This document shows, piece after piece, positions 31,020-43,200 of a stretch of DNA of 64,000 nucleotides. The stretch lies in the NCBI GenBank assembly GCA_905221605.1, contig CAJNDS010002304.1, positions 374,001-438,000 on the forward strand, given 5' to 3'. The notes under the pieces are model-generated. The model saw only the letters and a program-made list of their open reading frames with translations, ran no database searches and was not told where the DNA came from. Positions within the stretch are counted from its first letter, which is position 1, and each line of letters opens with the position of its first letter. Source of the stretch: Symbiodinium natans. Taxonomy: Eukaryota > Sar > Dinophyceae > Suessiales > Symbiodiniaceae. The position numbers were made by a program, and so were the translations under genes.

Positions 31020-31222
31020 GAAGGGACTGCCATGGGCTGCCTCGCTGCCATCACCAACGGTCGGGACAGACGATGGTTTGTCATCTCGGTCCGCAAAACA
31101 AGAGTTTTCGGAGCTGTGCACAGATTGCCAATAAGGCGCACGCCATAATCCAGCAACTCCTCTTTCTGAACATCACTGGCCACATCTTGCGCCATGAGGG
31201 CATCTGGTCCTACCTCTAGCAT
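31020..31222 (-). CDS. Exon-like open stretch, unidentified
   Basis: A minus-strand open stretch with protein-like composition (ALMAQDVASDVQKEELLDYG, then LIGNLCTAPKTLVLRTEM). It lies between a dispersed repeat and the GNAT duplication. No splice model could be closed. Confidence 0.3.
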
Positions 31223-31454
31223 ACTTTACGTGTTTTGGTGCGGTGCTCACTGTCTGCATAGTTTCGCATGGAATGTGGCAAATATAAACCGTTGTGATAA
31301 AACCTCGGGAACGAAGGCAAACTAATGCACGGCTCCAGAAGATCATCAACATGGTCATATCGTGCACACAAAGCTACAGACACCCATGACACACTTCAGC
31401 TTCAACCGAAGGCGCATATGCGGTAGCTTCCACGTGATGGCCCTACACCTTGCA

Positions 31455-32663
31455 ATGAGAGGGGTCAGATGCGCAACTCCTGGCTGGAATTCCAAAAGAC
31501 CAGTCCATTGACTAGCCTGTCTTGTCATGTCGCACGGGGCAAAGCCCCCACCAAACCAACCATGCGAATGGAGCATCGATAGCCTAACGTCCTTTCTTTC
31601 CCCCACCCAAGCCGATCTGTACATCTGTACACCACCGCTTCTCACGAGAAAGAAATGCTCCGTTCGTTGAGTGGGACCAGCTAAAGTGAAGCATCTCGTG
31701 TCTTCATGATTTTACATAGGATTGGAGGAACTCCCTCTTTCAAGGTGAGCTCTTTTGTCTCAATCGTCTGCAAGCCGAGTCTGGCATAGAAGCCTTCGGC
31801 CACCAGTGAAGAGCAGCACTCGAATTCCACGACGCCAAACTCCTTGCTCTGCTGTGCGCACGCTTCGAAGATGCTTCTCCCAATGCCTGCAACGGAGGTC
31901 GACCCAAGGATGGGACCAGAAACCCCTACCCAACGACGTCCACCTGTGACAAAACTACAGGGAGCCAGCAAGTGATCTGGGGCGTGCAGGAAACTGTGCG
32001 TGTGCATAATCCCGTTTCGTGAATGATGCCCCCAACTACTGAGTGACTACTGTGTGCAGTGTGTCAAAAACTTGCAGTGAGTTTATCAACTTTGTTTGAG
32101 CTCCGGCCCTGCCTTTCCCGATGCAATCCGGGTGGACCGCGAAATGGCGCAGGTGACCAAGGCCAGCGATCACCTCGCGTGAACCCGGGCGATGCAACGA
32201 CCAGCCACCACACGCGAGGATGCGCGTTTCGCCAGATTCGGCGGATTCGGCGACGAAGAACTTCCCGGACTCCAACCTCAGTTCCATCGCAAAAACACCT
32301 TGTGAAATTTGTTCCCTTGCCAATTGAGTCTCGACTCGTCCGCACTACTGCAACACGAGAACTGGAAACTTGTACCGACAGCCTTGTCTGCCCCGCTACC
32401 GAAGTTGTTCAAACCAAGGTTGTAGGTCGTTCATCCTTGTCAGCTCCTAGTCGGAAAACATTACAAACTTTTCTATTTTCGACCGCTCCATTCTTTTCGC
32501 CTGGCCTAATTTGACAAGCTGCAGCTCCGGCTGTGAGTAGATGATATGTGGCAAGAACGCCGCCAAGGCCTCTTCATCATAGGCGCCGCGGAAGAGCACC
32601 GGATAGCACTCACCCAGAAGCTTGTCGATCGCCGGCCCATCGGACAAGTCGGCCACACGCACG
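31455..32663. repeat. GNAT tandem duplication unit, copy 1
   Basis: Aligns in the same orientation to about 34235-35530, including 3' flank and introns. A visible 36-nt indel lies in the first intron. The copies are about 2.9 kb apart. Confidence 0.85.
31681..32663 (-). CDS. GNAT-family N-acetyltransferase, copy 1 (5' end replaced)
   Basis: Three exons: up to 32506, 32298-32113 and 31886-31681. Both introns are GC...AG|G. The protein is a compact GNAT fold: VRVADLSDGPAIDKLLGECY at the N-terminal strand-helix, then ILACGGWS, then the acetyl-CoA-binding motif A HLRHFAVHPDCIGKG-IGRSIFEA (R/QxxGxG/A), then VVEFECCSSLVAEGFYARLG near the C-terminus. The substrate is unknown. Compared with copy 2, the first four codons including the ATG are replaced by sequence of the dispersed repeat (32664 onward). 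The frame stays open into that repeat to about 32884, but no ATG is present there. It is either a pseudogene or a gene using a start elsewhere. Confidence 0.75.
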
Positions 32664-33200
32664 GCAACAAACTGTCCTTGAACTGCTCTTCTGCTGCAGC
32701 CTCCTGCTCTGTCACCAGCCCAACCGAGTGAAACGGGGCCGGCAGCGGTGGTAGGAGATGACCCTCTTGGTAAGACAAAGAGGCTGATGGCGCCCGAGAC
32801 GGACAAGCAAAAGCCCGCCTGTGTGGCATGCTGGTTTTGCAGCGAGAAGCAACAAAACTCTCTCACGTCCCTAACAAGCCCCACGCAACCTCAAAGCCAG
32901 CATTTTGTCAAGCGGCGAAGATCACATATGACCCAAGTCTAGATGCAGCGCGCACCCGACTCAGCCGTGTAGGAGCAGCCATATTCCATCGCAGCATCGT
33001 AAACTTCAATAGAGCTGCATCTGGCAGCTCGGCCGGCTCTGGGGAAGCGAGGGGCATCCTGCCTAACTAACTTGGGTTGAGATCAAGACCACCGAGACGC
33101 TGCGATCCTCCCTGTCTCTATCTTGCGTAGCTGGACAAATGCTACAGATCGCTGCTAGTGCCGCGCCTTGGGGAAGGTGACAGATGATCACTTGGCAAAA
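32664..33200. repeat. Dispersed duplicated segment, copy B
   Basis: Aligns to 21413-22000. A 3-nt indel near 32845 keeps the minus-strand frame, and the encoded [17 protein letters not shown] stretch is identical. The junction with the GNAT gene falls inside the first codons of that gene. Confidence 0.85.
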
Positions 33201-33462
33201 GATTGCATTTTCTGAGACATCTGCGTGCTGGCGCACGGTTGATTCGACCCAAGGATGTCGTCATGAATTGTCAGGCCTGTCTATCCGACGTTGTGATGGA
33301 TGCTTGGGAACCCAAGCATCCATTGACTGTATTTGTTTCGTGGCCTGCCATTCTTGGCTGCGCAAAGGAGGAGCTGAGGAGCTCTGACAATTTCGGATCA
33401 AGGCAAAGGCACAGGTTTTTCTGTTGTCAGGATGCAGGCTTCCTATGCGTGCGAGCAACCGA

Positions 33463-33604
33463 CGACGGCTTATCTGCGGAGACTGGGCGTTTGCACGCTT
33501 CTGGTGGGCCCACAGCCACGATTCGCAACGATGTCTTGCTTTCGAGCGCCTTCGCTGCCGCGAAGGCGGTGCTGAAAAGATCTGTACCTTCACATCGCCA
33601 CAGA
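33463..33604. repeat. Second part of dispersed duplication, copy B
   Basis: Partner of 23692-23830. It shares the palindrome-like CGCCTTCGCTGCCGCGAAGGCG. Confidence 0.7.
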
Positions 33605-33982
33605 TTTTTTTTGCTTCCGAGACTGGATCCCGGAAGTCCCACCCATGCCACATGGAACATCGCGCGCAGCCATCTGCGATATGAGACATAGGCGTAGGTT
33701 CCGGTGGCAGGTTTCGAATGCTCGAGAAAACCTGGGCAGACCGCTCATGATCGACGTGGCAGCAGATGGGAGCCACAACTTCTGTAACATGTTGCGTTAT
33801 GGTCCAAATCTACGTTGACCCCTTTCTATAGGTCTGAACGCACTGAAAGGATTCGCAGGTACACGTAGCTGACCAGGCTCCACTTTCCACTCTGTGCCCT
33901 AGCTTCACAAGTCCCCTTCATGATTGAAACATATCGCAAAAACAACTTACCTGCAAAAACTCTTTCCTATCAGAGCAGTCAC

Positions 33983-33983
<1 letters not shown>

Positions 33984-34022
<39 letters not shown>

Positions 34023-34230
34023 GCTTACTTACTTACTTACTTACTTACACACGTACTTACTTACTTACTCTTCCACTTACTTCCACTGACACTGACACTG
34101 CCACTGCCACTGCTGCTGCCACTTACACTTACACTTGCACTTACACTTACACGTACGCCTATGCCTACGCCTACGCCTACACCTACACCTACACTTACAC
34201 CTACACTTACACCTACACTTACACTTTTAC
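33984..34230. repeat. (CTTA)n and (CACTTA/CACCTA)n microsatellites
   Basis: CTTA tetramers to about 34075, then hexamer-like CACTGA/CACTTA/CGCCTA/CACCTA units. The tract immediately precedes the start of GNAT duplication copy 2, so it may mark a breakpoint. Confidence 0.95.
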
Positions 34231-34577
34231 ACTTGCAATGAGAAGGGTCAAATGCGCAGCTCCTGGCTGGAACTCCGAATGACCAATCCATTGAGGTCAC
34301 AGCTTGTCTTGTCAAGTCGCAACTAAGGGAAAAGCCTTCACTAAACCATCTATGCGAATGGAGCATCGAGAGCTTAACGCCCTTTGTTTCCCCACCGAAG
34401 CTGCAGATCTGTACATCTGTACACCACCAAAGTCAAGTCGCGGACAAATCTTGGTGCCATGTCAAAGTAGCTGTTGGAGATGGGGGGGCGTTTCTCGTGG
34501 TTTCTCACGAGAAAGAAATACTCCGTTCGTTGAACGTTGAGTGGAAGACTCGGGAGCCATCATATCTGGCCAGCCAA

Positions 34578-35535
34578 CTAAAGTGAAGTATCTCGTGTCT
34601 TCATGATTTTACATGGGATTGGAGGAACTCCCTCTTTCAAGGTGAGCTCCTTCGTCTCAATCGTCTGCAAGCCGAGTCTGGCATAGAAGCCTTCGGCCAC
34701 CAGTGAAGAGCAGCACTCGAATTCCACGACGCCAAACTCCTTGCTCTGCTGTGCGCACGCTTCGAAGATGCTTCTCCCAATGCCTGCAACGGAGGTCGAC
34801 CCAAGGATGGGACCAGAAATCCCTACCCAACGACGTCCACCTGTGACAAAACTACAGGCAGCCAGCAAGTGATCTGGGGCGTGCAGGAAACTGTGCGTGT
34901 GCATAATCCCGTTTCGTGAATGATGCCCCCAACTACTGAGTGACTACTGTGTGCAGTGTGTCAAAAACTTGCAGTGAGTTTATCAACTTTGTTTGAGCTC
35001 CGGCCCTGCCTTTCCCGATGCAATCCGGGTGGACCGCGAAATGGCGCAGGTGACCAAGGCCAGCGATCACCTCGCGTGAACCCGGGCGATGCAACGACCA
35101 GCCACCACACGCGAGGATGCGCGTTTCGCCAGATTCGGCGGATTCGGCGACGAAGAACTTCCCGGACTCCAACCTCAGTTCCATCGCAAATACACCTTGT
35201 GAGATTTTTTTCCTTGCCAATTGAGTCTCGGTTCGTCCGCATTACTGCAACACGAGAACCGGAAATTGTTCAAACCAAGGTTGTAGGTCGTTCATCCTTG
35301 TCAGCTCCTAGTCGGAAAACGTTACAAACTTTTCTATTTTCGACCGCTCCATTCTTTTCGCCTGGCCTAATTTGACAAGCTGCAGCTCCGGCTGTGAGTA
35401 GATGATATGTGGCAAGAACGCCGCCAAGGCCTCTTCATCATAGGCCCCGCGGAAGAGCGCGGGATAGCACTCACCCAGAACCTTGTCGATCGCCGGCCCA
35501 TCGGACAAATCGGCCACACGCACGGAAATTGCCAT
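34578..35535 (-). CDS. GNAT-family N-acetyltransferase, copy 2
   Basis: Intact three-exon gene: 35535-35367, 35195-35010 and 34783-34578, totalling 561 nt (186 aa plus stop). Introns are 171 and 226 nt, both GC...AG|G. It starts MAISVRVADLSDGP. The motif A core HPDCIGKG is split by intron 2 from IGRSIFEACAQQ, giving the acetyl-CoA pyrophosphate loop. It ends KIMKTRDTSL. The length fits a single-domain GNAT. These enzymes move acetyl from acetyl-CoA to an amine; the acceptor cannot be read from sequence. It is nearly identical to copy 1 in exons 2 and 3. Confidence 0.82.
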
Positions 35536-35539
35536 GTGG

Positions 35540-36066
35540 ATCCGCCACGGCTTTCTGCGATTGACGTTGCTGGGCCAAGATCTCAGCGCACATTGTTACA
35601 CTCAGTATGCACTGGCATGTCCGGACGAACTGCCTCAAAGCCTGGAAATATGTTCGGTGGTTTGGTTTCCCCCTGTGGGCTCGTTGGCTGTAGCATAAAC
35701 TGACATATTTCTAAAGGAACACAAGTGGCATCATGTTGCGTCCGATTCTTGCCCTGGAACCTCACCGGCTCCCCCTGGACTGTCATGCTGGTGTTACGGG
35801 TGGGCTTGGCGGGGGCGATAATGTACACAGCATACGAACCTTGGGTATAAGCGCAGTGTCCTCTGGAAACATGTACGAACTTCTAGCATACTGTATGCTG
35901 CAGTATACTTTGGTATAGGAGATGGGTTTGGGAGCTTTGAAGACGTTTACGGGCAAAACGGTGTTGGGGGAGACGGGTGCCATGGCTGAAAGCTTTTGCT
36001 TGTGGCCATAAGTGTAGTGCCAAAGATTGGGTCAGACTGTGCGAATCTGCACACCGAGAAAGAGAG
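35540..36066. other. Spacer without recognised gene
   Basis: Between GNAT copy 2 and the 3' end of the RCC1-like gene on the same strand. I see no repeat or gene. Confidence 0.5.
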
Positions 36067-37639
36067 CTATGCCCTCAAGCGATCAGACACCGCAGTGCTG
36101 TCGCCGCCATAGTATTGGCAGCCCCAGGACACAACAGACCCATCAGCCAAGACGGCAGCAAAAGCCCACGTGGAGCACTGAATCTGCTGCACGTTTCTCA
36201 GCTGATCACGCACAGCACTGCTGTTGCCACCATTGTTAGCATCGCCCCAAGTCACAACGCATCCATCGTCCAGGATTGCAGCAAACGAACCTTGACAGGC
36301 TTGCACCTGCTGCACATTCATGAGCTGCTCTCGCACAGCGCCACTGTCGCCAGCAGAATATCCAGTATCGCCCCAGGTCACGAGAGATCCATCGCACAGG
36401 GTCGCCGCAAAAGCGAGCTCAGACGCTTGGATATGCCGCACGTTCTTCAGCTGTTCTTGCACGTCACTGCTGTCGCCTCCACCACTGGCCTCGCCCCAAG
36501 TCACGACAGCTCCACCGCTCAGGATGGCTGCAAAGGCGTAGCCAGAAGCTTGGATCTGCTTCACGTTTACCAGTTGATGTTGCACTGTACTGCTGTCGCC
36601 TCCATGAGTGGCTGTCCCCCAGGTCACGACGGATCCATCAGCCAGGATCGCAGCAAAGGCGCGACTTGAGGCTTGGATGTGCTGCACATTCCTCAGTTGA
36701 TGTTGCACGGCCCTGCTGTCGCCACCAAAGCCAGCATTTCCCCAAGTCACAACGGATCCATTCTCCAGGATCGCAGCAAAAGCCTTCGAATTGGCTTGGA
36801 TCTGCTGCACGTTCTCCAGTTGATCTTGCACCGTGCTGCTGTCGCCACCATTGTGAGCATCGCCCCATGTCACGACAGATGCGTCACCCAGAACGGCAGC
36901 AAACGAGCTAGAGTTGGCTTGGATCTGCCTCACATCTTTCAGCTGATCATGCACAGCGCTGCTGTCGCCACCAAAGGCAGCATTACCCCAGGTCACAACG
37001 GATCCATTACCGAGAATCGCAGCAAAGGCGCTTGAACTGGCTTGGATCTCGTGCACGTTCTCCAGCTGATCTTGAACAGCACTACTGTCGCCACCACAGT
37101 CAGCACGGCCCCAGGTCACAACAGACCCATTGCTGAGAATCGCAGCGAAAGCATAATCAGAAGACTGGATCTCCTGCACATTTTTCAATTGATCTTGAAC
37201 AGCGGTACTGTCCCCACCGGTAGCACCCGTGCCCCAGGTCGCAACCGATCCATCGATAAGGATTGCAGCAAATGCTGACAAACTGCTGCATAGCTGAACC
37301 GTCATGATCTGCAAGGTCAGCGAGTCACCGCTTTGAAGCTTGGCTTCTTGCACTGTGGCCTGAGCAGGGTGCAAGAACAGGAAGAGGAACAAAGGCAGCA
37401 ACAAGCACAACAGCAATTTGATTCTGAAAAGCATGTGTCAGCGTATTGTCAGTTTTGTAGTAGCAAACCATGGCTGCCTGCTCGTGCAGAACGGCTCCTG
37501 TGGAGTCAAAAAGTCGGCCTTTGTTTACGGCCAAGGCTGCTTGCGCCTGCCGCCTCAATGTTCTCACCGAAGCACCCAGGCCAACTTCCAATGAAACTGT
37601 CCTGCCACTCAAAAGCCCGACATCAATGATCACGGACAT
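36067..37639 (-). CDS. Ubiquitin-like domain plus RCC1-type repeat protein
   Basis: Exon 1 (37639-37478) starts MSVIIDVGLLSGRTVSLEVG and is a short ubiquitin-like fold. Exon 2 (37359-36067) carries ten repeats of about 40 residues with the core FAAIL-x-DGSVVTWG, each followed by GGDSSAVQDQL and NVQQIQA. The intron is 118 nt, GC...AG|G, and joins LHEQ to ATVQEAKLQSGDSLTLQ, for 484 aa. RCC1-type repeats form beta-propellers. This Ubl-RCC1 family is very abundant in dinoflagellates and is often labelled HERC-like, but there is no HECT domain here, so ligase activity is not supported. The hydrophobic stretch read just upstream of exon 2 is intron, not a signal peptide. An upstream in-frame Met (37702) also exists; the family start was preferred. 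Confidence 0.85.
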
Positions 37640-38039
37640 GACGGCCGGCCACATCCACGAGTAGTGAAACGCATCCCCTGGCGGCAACTTGAACACGCAC
37701 ACGCACGGTTCGACTTGGCAAATGGCTTGCCTAAACTTAGGGCCTAAACCGCTGGGATTGGGTTAATTTGTTTCTTCTCCGATCGCAACACGCTGATGCG
37801 CATCACGCACGCAAGGGCAACCTGGAGAGTTGCTCAGCCTCGGCGAGCTGCAGGACCCACGCGAGCGGTGTGTGCTCGCCGCCGGTAAGCTGCGCCGGCG
37901 CTCGCCAGCAACCGCCCACAACAGCGTCGAGGCCAAGGCGCGCTGCAACGCGCATCCGAGCCGCCCCCACCAGCGGCGTTCCCACCCGGCGCGGGCCGCT
38001 GCACGCAGCGCCCGCGGCGCGCGCGGGGAGCGCTGTTGC

Positions 38040-39010
38040 GCGAGGTGACGAGATACAGGTCGTCCAAAAACGCGGCGAGGAACTCCCCCGGCTCCAATCG
38101 CCCTTGTGCCGCAGCCAGGGCGTCGTGTTGCGCCAGGGAGTACAGAGACGGCGCTAAGGCATCTCCCTGCTCGCAGCCGTCACCTTGCGAAATCTCGTGG
38201 CGCCGGCCCTCGGCGTCCCACTACAAATACGTGGAGGCCGTGGAGGTGCCACCGTACCACACCCGTACACACGGGATGAGGGCTGGAGCAACCTCACACA
38301 GCTTCGCCGTGTCTTAGGCGCTCCAGCCGTCGAGCGAGACGATGGTGGCGTCGGCATCCAACTCGCTCGCCGCGCACAGCATCGCTGCCAAGGAGAGCGA
38401 ACTGGAAGGGCCTCGTGGCGCGGTCGAACGTGTCCGCATACTGTCGTGCCACGCTCGCGACACCAGTCGGCGCAGCGTGTCTCTGGTCGCGATCCCGCGA
38501 ACGCCGCCGCCAGGCTTAGCGAGGGCTTGCAGCACGGCGGCGGGCGCATTGGCATTCGCGAATAGAGTGGCCGCGTGCGCTAGCAGGTCGAGCTCCTCTT
38601 CGTCCTCCAGCATCAAGCGATAGTGTTCCCTTCCACCGCTGCCCCGGACAAGCCCGCAGCGCTGCCACGCTTCGCCGTGCTCAAAGCTTCACCCAACTCA
38701 GCTGCAGTGAGGCGGACAGGGTCTGCTGCACGGAAGCGGGCTATGTCGTCCGGCATCGGACGGCGGCGGGGCGGTCGCTTGTCGGGGTCCGAGAGGCGGT
38801 GTCTCCCAGCAAGGCGGTGCGGCCAGCCGCTCCCGTCTCGTGCGGTCGCGTCAACAAAAGGCGTGGCACCAGCGGGAACAGCTTCCAGGCACGCTCCGCA
38901 GGAATGAAGGCCGCTGCGTTCGGCGCGCGCAGGCACGCCGGCACTAGAAAGCGCGGGACATCGCACATCGTAAGGACCGGAGTGGCAAGGACGTCCCGCA
39001 ACTCCATTGT
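38040..39010 (-). pseudogene. LINE-like reverse transcriptase, decayed
   Basis: On the minus strand, in three frames with at least one in-frame stop, the pieces are: DVPRFLVPACLRAPNAAAFI (about 38965-38900), AWKLFPLVPRLLL (about 38880), ARFRAADPVRLTAAELGEAL (about 38720), GGVRGIATRDTLRRLVSR (about 38500), YADTFDRATRPFQFAL (about 38420), VSLDG (about 38330), EISQGDGCEQGDALAP (about 38180) and the catalytic box FLAAFLDDLYLVTS (about 38065). The order and the QGD...LDD pair are those of non-LTR retrotransposon RTs. Frameshifts separate nearly every motif, so this copy is dead. Confidence 0.75.
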
Positions 39011-39900
39011 GACCAGCCATTCCCAGGACGCTCGGGCAACTCTCGCACTCGCGCGCCCGGTGTCGAGGCGGTCGTGGCTGAGTGGGAGGCCCTCGACGAC
39101 AATGGCGGAATCGCTGGACGTGTCATGCGGCGCCACAGGCGATGGACCGTGGCGGCTTGGCCGTTGCCTGCCTCGCCCTCCTGCTCGCGCGCGTCGCACT
39201 GCACAGGCGCTTGCGACGGGCGAGTCGGCGGGGCTCGGGCATTCTGGGGCGCCGGTCTGCTCGCCATCACTCGTGCGGCCCGCACTTCCGTCAGCACACG
39301 TAGGCCCTGCTCTGCGTCGGCGACGGCGAGCACGAGGCCCGTGCCGTCGACGGTGGGACATCGCCGCTCGGAGGCGTCGGCTAGGGCCCGAGCGGCCGCA
39401 GCCAAGGGCGCGCCGCCATAGGCCTCCGGAAAAGCGGACTGGGCAGCCGCAGACACGTACCCGTCTGGGGCCTGCGCGAGGAGAAGGGCCGTTGCAACAG
39501 GGATGGGGGCAGCAGGGAGCGCGCGCAATGATATGGCAAGCGCAGCGTCTGTCGCGGGAATGCCCGGAGGCGCTGCACCCATCTCCTCCGCATCACTTTC
39601 CGCAGCGACAGCTCGGCTCCGCCGGCGGCGCTGCCTGCAGCGCGCCAGCCAGTGCATTCGAACCGCCCTGCCGCGTCCGGTAAAGAGCGCCAAGCTGCCA
39701 AGGCCGGCACGCTCAAGTTTCCAGCCGCCGCGTTCAACAGCGGCACAACCAGCCAGGAATTGCGATCTCCCGGCAGGGCGCTGGGCCCATCGGGGCGGCG
39801 CGTGCTGTGCTGTCGGTGAGGGCGGCGGCGTGAAACCGGGCGTTGCCAAAACCGAAAGATTGCACACGCGGTCGCCACACATTTGGTGCAGACACCCATA
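39011..39900 (-). other. GC-rich open region upstream of the LINE RT
   Basis: A 312-codon minus-strand frame (39882-38944) is open and Ala/Arg-rich. It probably includes the N-terminal part of the same LINE-like element, but no motif proves it. Confidence 0.35.
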
Positions 39901-39983
39901 ATACCTCCAGATCTTCAGGCATGGCGGTCGCGACGAACGGACGTTTTGATTTGAGAATACAGCTGTCTCTACAGCGTGAAATT

Positions 39984-40231
39984 ATGGATCGCCGCCGCTT
40001 GGACTTGGTGGTGTACGGGGCCATGCCGGGCGGTGAGGCACTCTGTTGTGACGCGACGCTAGTCTCGCCCCTGGCGCCAGCGGGTCGCCCATTCCCGGGT
40101 GCCGACGCGCGTGATGGGACCGAGTTGGCGGCCGCGCGCCGCCGCAAGCACGCGCGATACCCCGAGCTCCTGCAGGGAGGTCCGCAACGGCTCGTCGGGG
40201 TCGCGGCGGAGGTGGGCGGAAGATGGGGCTG
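39984..40231 (+). pseudogene. Restriction-like endonuclease fragment of a LINE-like element (opposite strand)
   Basis: The plus frame reads RRRLDLVVYG, CCDATLVSPLAP, AAARRRKHARYPELL and VAAEVGGRW. The spacing of D, D, K and E residues fits a PD-(D/E)xK endonuclease of the kind found at the C-terminus of R2/CRE-type elements. It points the opposite way from the RT at 38-39 kb, so it comes from another insertion or an inversion. No complete element surrounds it. Confidence 0.55.
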
Positions 40232-43200
40232 CGCCTCCGCCCCATTTCAACCCTACGTGCCACAGCGGCCCAGGGTGGGCACGGCGATGGTGGAGCCTAC
40301 CTTCGGTCGCCATGCAAAGGGCAGTTGCCAGCACAGCGCTCGGTGTTTGGACGATGCCGGCGCTGCCGAACTCGCAGGACGGGGTCCCCCTCGCAGATGT
40401 CCTTGGGCACGCCGACTTCGCGGGGCCCAGCCGCCTGTCGCTTCGGTGAGCCGTTTGTACTTATGTGGAGTATGGGGACCTGGATGACGACCGCTGCGAA
40501 AGGGAAAAAAGGCTACTGCAAATTTATTTGCCACGTGATCGATGGGCCCCGACGAGTTCAGGCTGGGAGGCAACCTAGCAATTGGGAAGATGCACTCATG
40601 ATGTATTGTCGTTGGCGTTAATTGGGAAATTGGAAGTCCGCAGTTGTTGATTCATGGTGGTTGCGACAAGTGGATGATTAAGTTTTTCAGCGCGTCTGCT
40701 TCTCCAACCCCCGGCACTTGTTGCATGGGTCGACGCTGGCACATGCGGCAGTGCTGTGCACGCCGCCTGCCGCGCCACGGCAGCTGTGGTCTGGCGCCAG
40801 CGCCTGTGGTTGCAGAGGCAGTTTGCACATGAGTCTTTCAAAAAGGGCTCAATAGCCAAGAATGATCTACCGGCGCTCACGGCCCAGTCCCAAGATGGCC
40901 CTGGCCAGCTACTCGGCCTTGCCCTTGCCGGCGCCCTTGCCTTTGGTTTTGCCCTCTGAATGACCGTGGCCTTTGCCTCCCGCATCACGAAGTCCTCTGG
41001 CGTCCACCTCCGCCACGGCTGCCTCGTCTGCGCGGTGGCTGCGGCGCGTTGCGGCGATGGTTAGCTCGTGGAGCTGCAGGGAGCCTGACCGCCGCCCTTT
41101 CCCTGCCTGGCGACTCACGGGCCAAGCAATGCGCACTGGTCGGCGCTTGGGTTGGCGACACGGCGGCCCGTTGCTACAGGGGTCGCAGGCGACGGCCACG
41201 CGCGGGTCACAACCTGCTCGATCACCTTGCTTGTCAAAGCTCCTAGGAGCAGGCCGCAGGCTGAGGGGAGCGAGCGCTGGCGTGAAGTAAGCCGGCGCTC
41301 CACCCCCGCAAGGCAAGAGAGCGTGCACCACACTCTGGCGGCAACTCGGTGGGAGCGACGAGGCGGCAAGCCCGGCCTGCCCAGAGCAACCATCCTTCCA
41401 TGGCATCGGCGTTACCGACTACAACGAACGTTTGTACAAGCCAAGAGCCAGGAAGGTTTTTTTTTTTTTTTACCTTTACCTCCTAGGCCTTTATACCAAC
41501 ATCTACAGAAGGTCCCGCCATGGACCATACTGCCACCAGTCAACGCGGTGCCGAGGGGTAGAGCGAGCTCTGCGTAATCGGCACGGATGTCACTGTCACG
41601 GTAATTGAGGAGTAGAAGAGCGACGGCTGCAATCCGCTGCATGCTTGCTAGCTGCTGGGCTGACATGTTGCTGTTTGCACCTTCGATCTCGTGGGAGCAT
41701 GCGCGCGCCTCACCCGTTCTTTGCCCGCCCCAACCGGTCAGGCAAGGCGACAATGGGGACCCACATCGCAACCACGTCGCGGCCTTTGGGCGGGTGTCAG
41801 GCTTGGCGACGCTGAGCAGCCTGGGCCCTCCACGGTGGCCGACGAACTGCTCCAACAACGGGCCCGCACAACTGATGCATTGGCACGCGCGTGGACCAGC
41901 CTCCCCCCCTTCCCGCCACTCCCTCCGCCGGCTTGAGCAGCTGCGACAAGCGCTCCCATCGCTGGACGTGCCGACCGCGGACCTCCGTCGTCCCCCCACG
42001 AGCTCGACGAAGCGGACACGCTGTCGGACACGCTTAGTGCCACCACGCCCGTTGCAACGCCGCGCCACGCAGCGCAAAAGCTCTGCGGCGGCCCCCGCGC
42101 GAGCACGCTGCGCAGCGTCCACCTTCATGACAGGAAACATTTTTTTCATGCTGAAATGAAAAAATGGCTTCCTTCGTAGAACCCCCCCCCCTTTCCTGAT
42201 GAATAGAATGTACTTAAATGATTGTTCTTTATCTCTATATATTGAATGATGCAGCATGTGACTCGAATTGTGAAATGTGTGAGGCTGTAGATGATGCCGC
42301 CGGGCGCTGCCAGCAATAGGTCCCCCAGCAATGTTTCCAGCAACCCTGCCGGCGGCAGCCCCGCTGCCTCCGCTGCCGTAGCCAGCTCGTTTGCGCCTCC
42401 CACTCTCCCCCGAAGCGTCGCGGCTGCGGAGCAAGCGCCGCGCCAGGGTTTATCACGCGTTGGGACAGATACGGCTCGCATCCGACGGGCCAGCTCACGG
42501 TGGTTCGCGCCCGGCCGTTCTGGAAACTCCCGCGTGCGAGCATTACATTACACCTCACGCATCGCCTGCCGGCCCGAGACAGCATCTCCGCCCGGGTAAG
42601 TTCTCACCATGCCCATGTGTCACCGTACACGAGGCCTTGACTGACTGACTGACTCCTTTGTTGCCGCACTCGTGTGGGATGCGGGATGTGTTGCCCAAAG
42701 ACTTGCAGGAGACCTTGCGCGACGGATTTGGTTTCGCTCTGTTACAAGCGCCTGCCCATGGTATGTAGCCATTCTGTCCATATTTTGAGGATGATCAATT
42801 CACAGGCCATGCACAGGGCGAGCAATGCGAGCAAATTCCTTGATCAGCACAGGCCAAAGCGACACCGAGCTAGATCCAGAGGCCACAGGTCTCCTTGAAG
42901 CCCCAAATGAAGAGCGATGAAGAGCGCATTTTATATGGTTGCACGGATGATGAGCGGTGGTCCAGTTTCCAGGTCGGGGCGGGACAACGCATCGAACCCG
43001 ACTACTCGGTTCAGGAGTGGAAGGTTCGCCAAGGCAGCCCGGCAGCGCAACCGGGTGTCGGAATCGGGTTCGTCGGCTAGGCAAATCATGTTCAAAGCCA
43101 CCTGCGTTATTCTCCATGCTGAAGGTGCTGGAACTGGGAGCACGTCGTTCCGTGCACCTCAGCGATGCGCCGTTTGCAGACACAAGCGAGACGAGGGTTT

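Noticed and set aside
33920-34282. Leu/Thr/Tyr-rich ORFs at 33.9-34.3 kb
   Set aside because: They are read-through of the CTTA and CACTTA microsatellites.
37360-37434. Apparent signal peptide (hydrophobic Leu/Phe run) before the RCC1 repeats
   Set aside because: It is the pyrimidine-rich 3' end of an intron. Splicing from 37478 to 37359 restores the known Ubl-to-RCC1 continuity.
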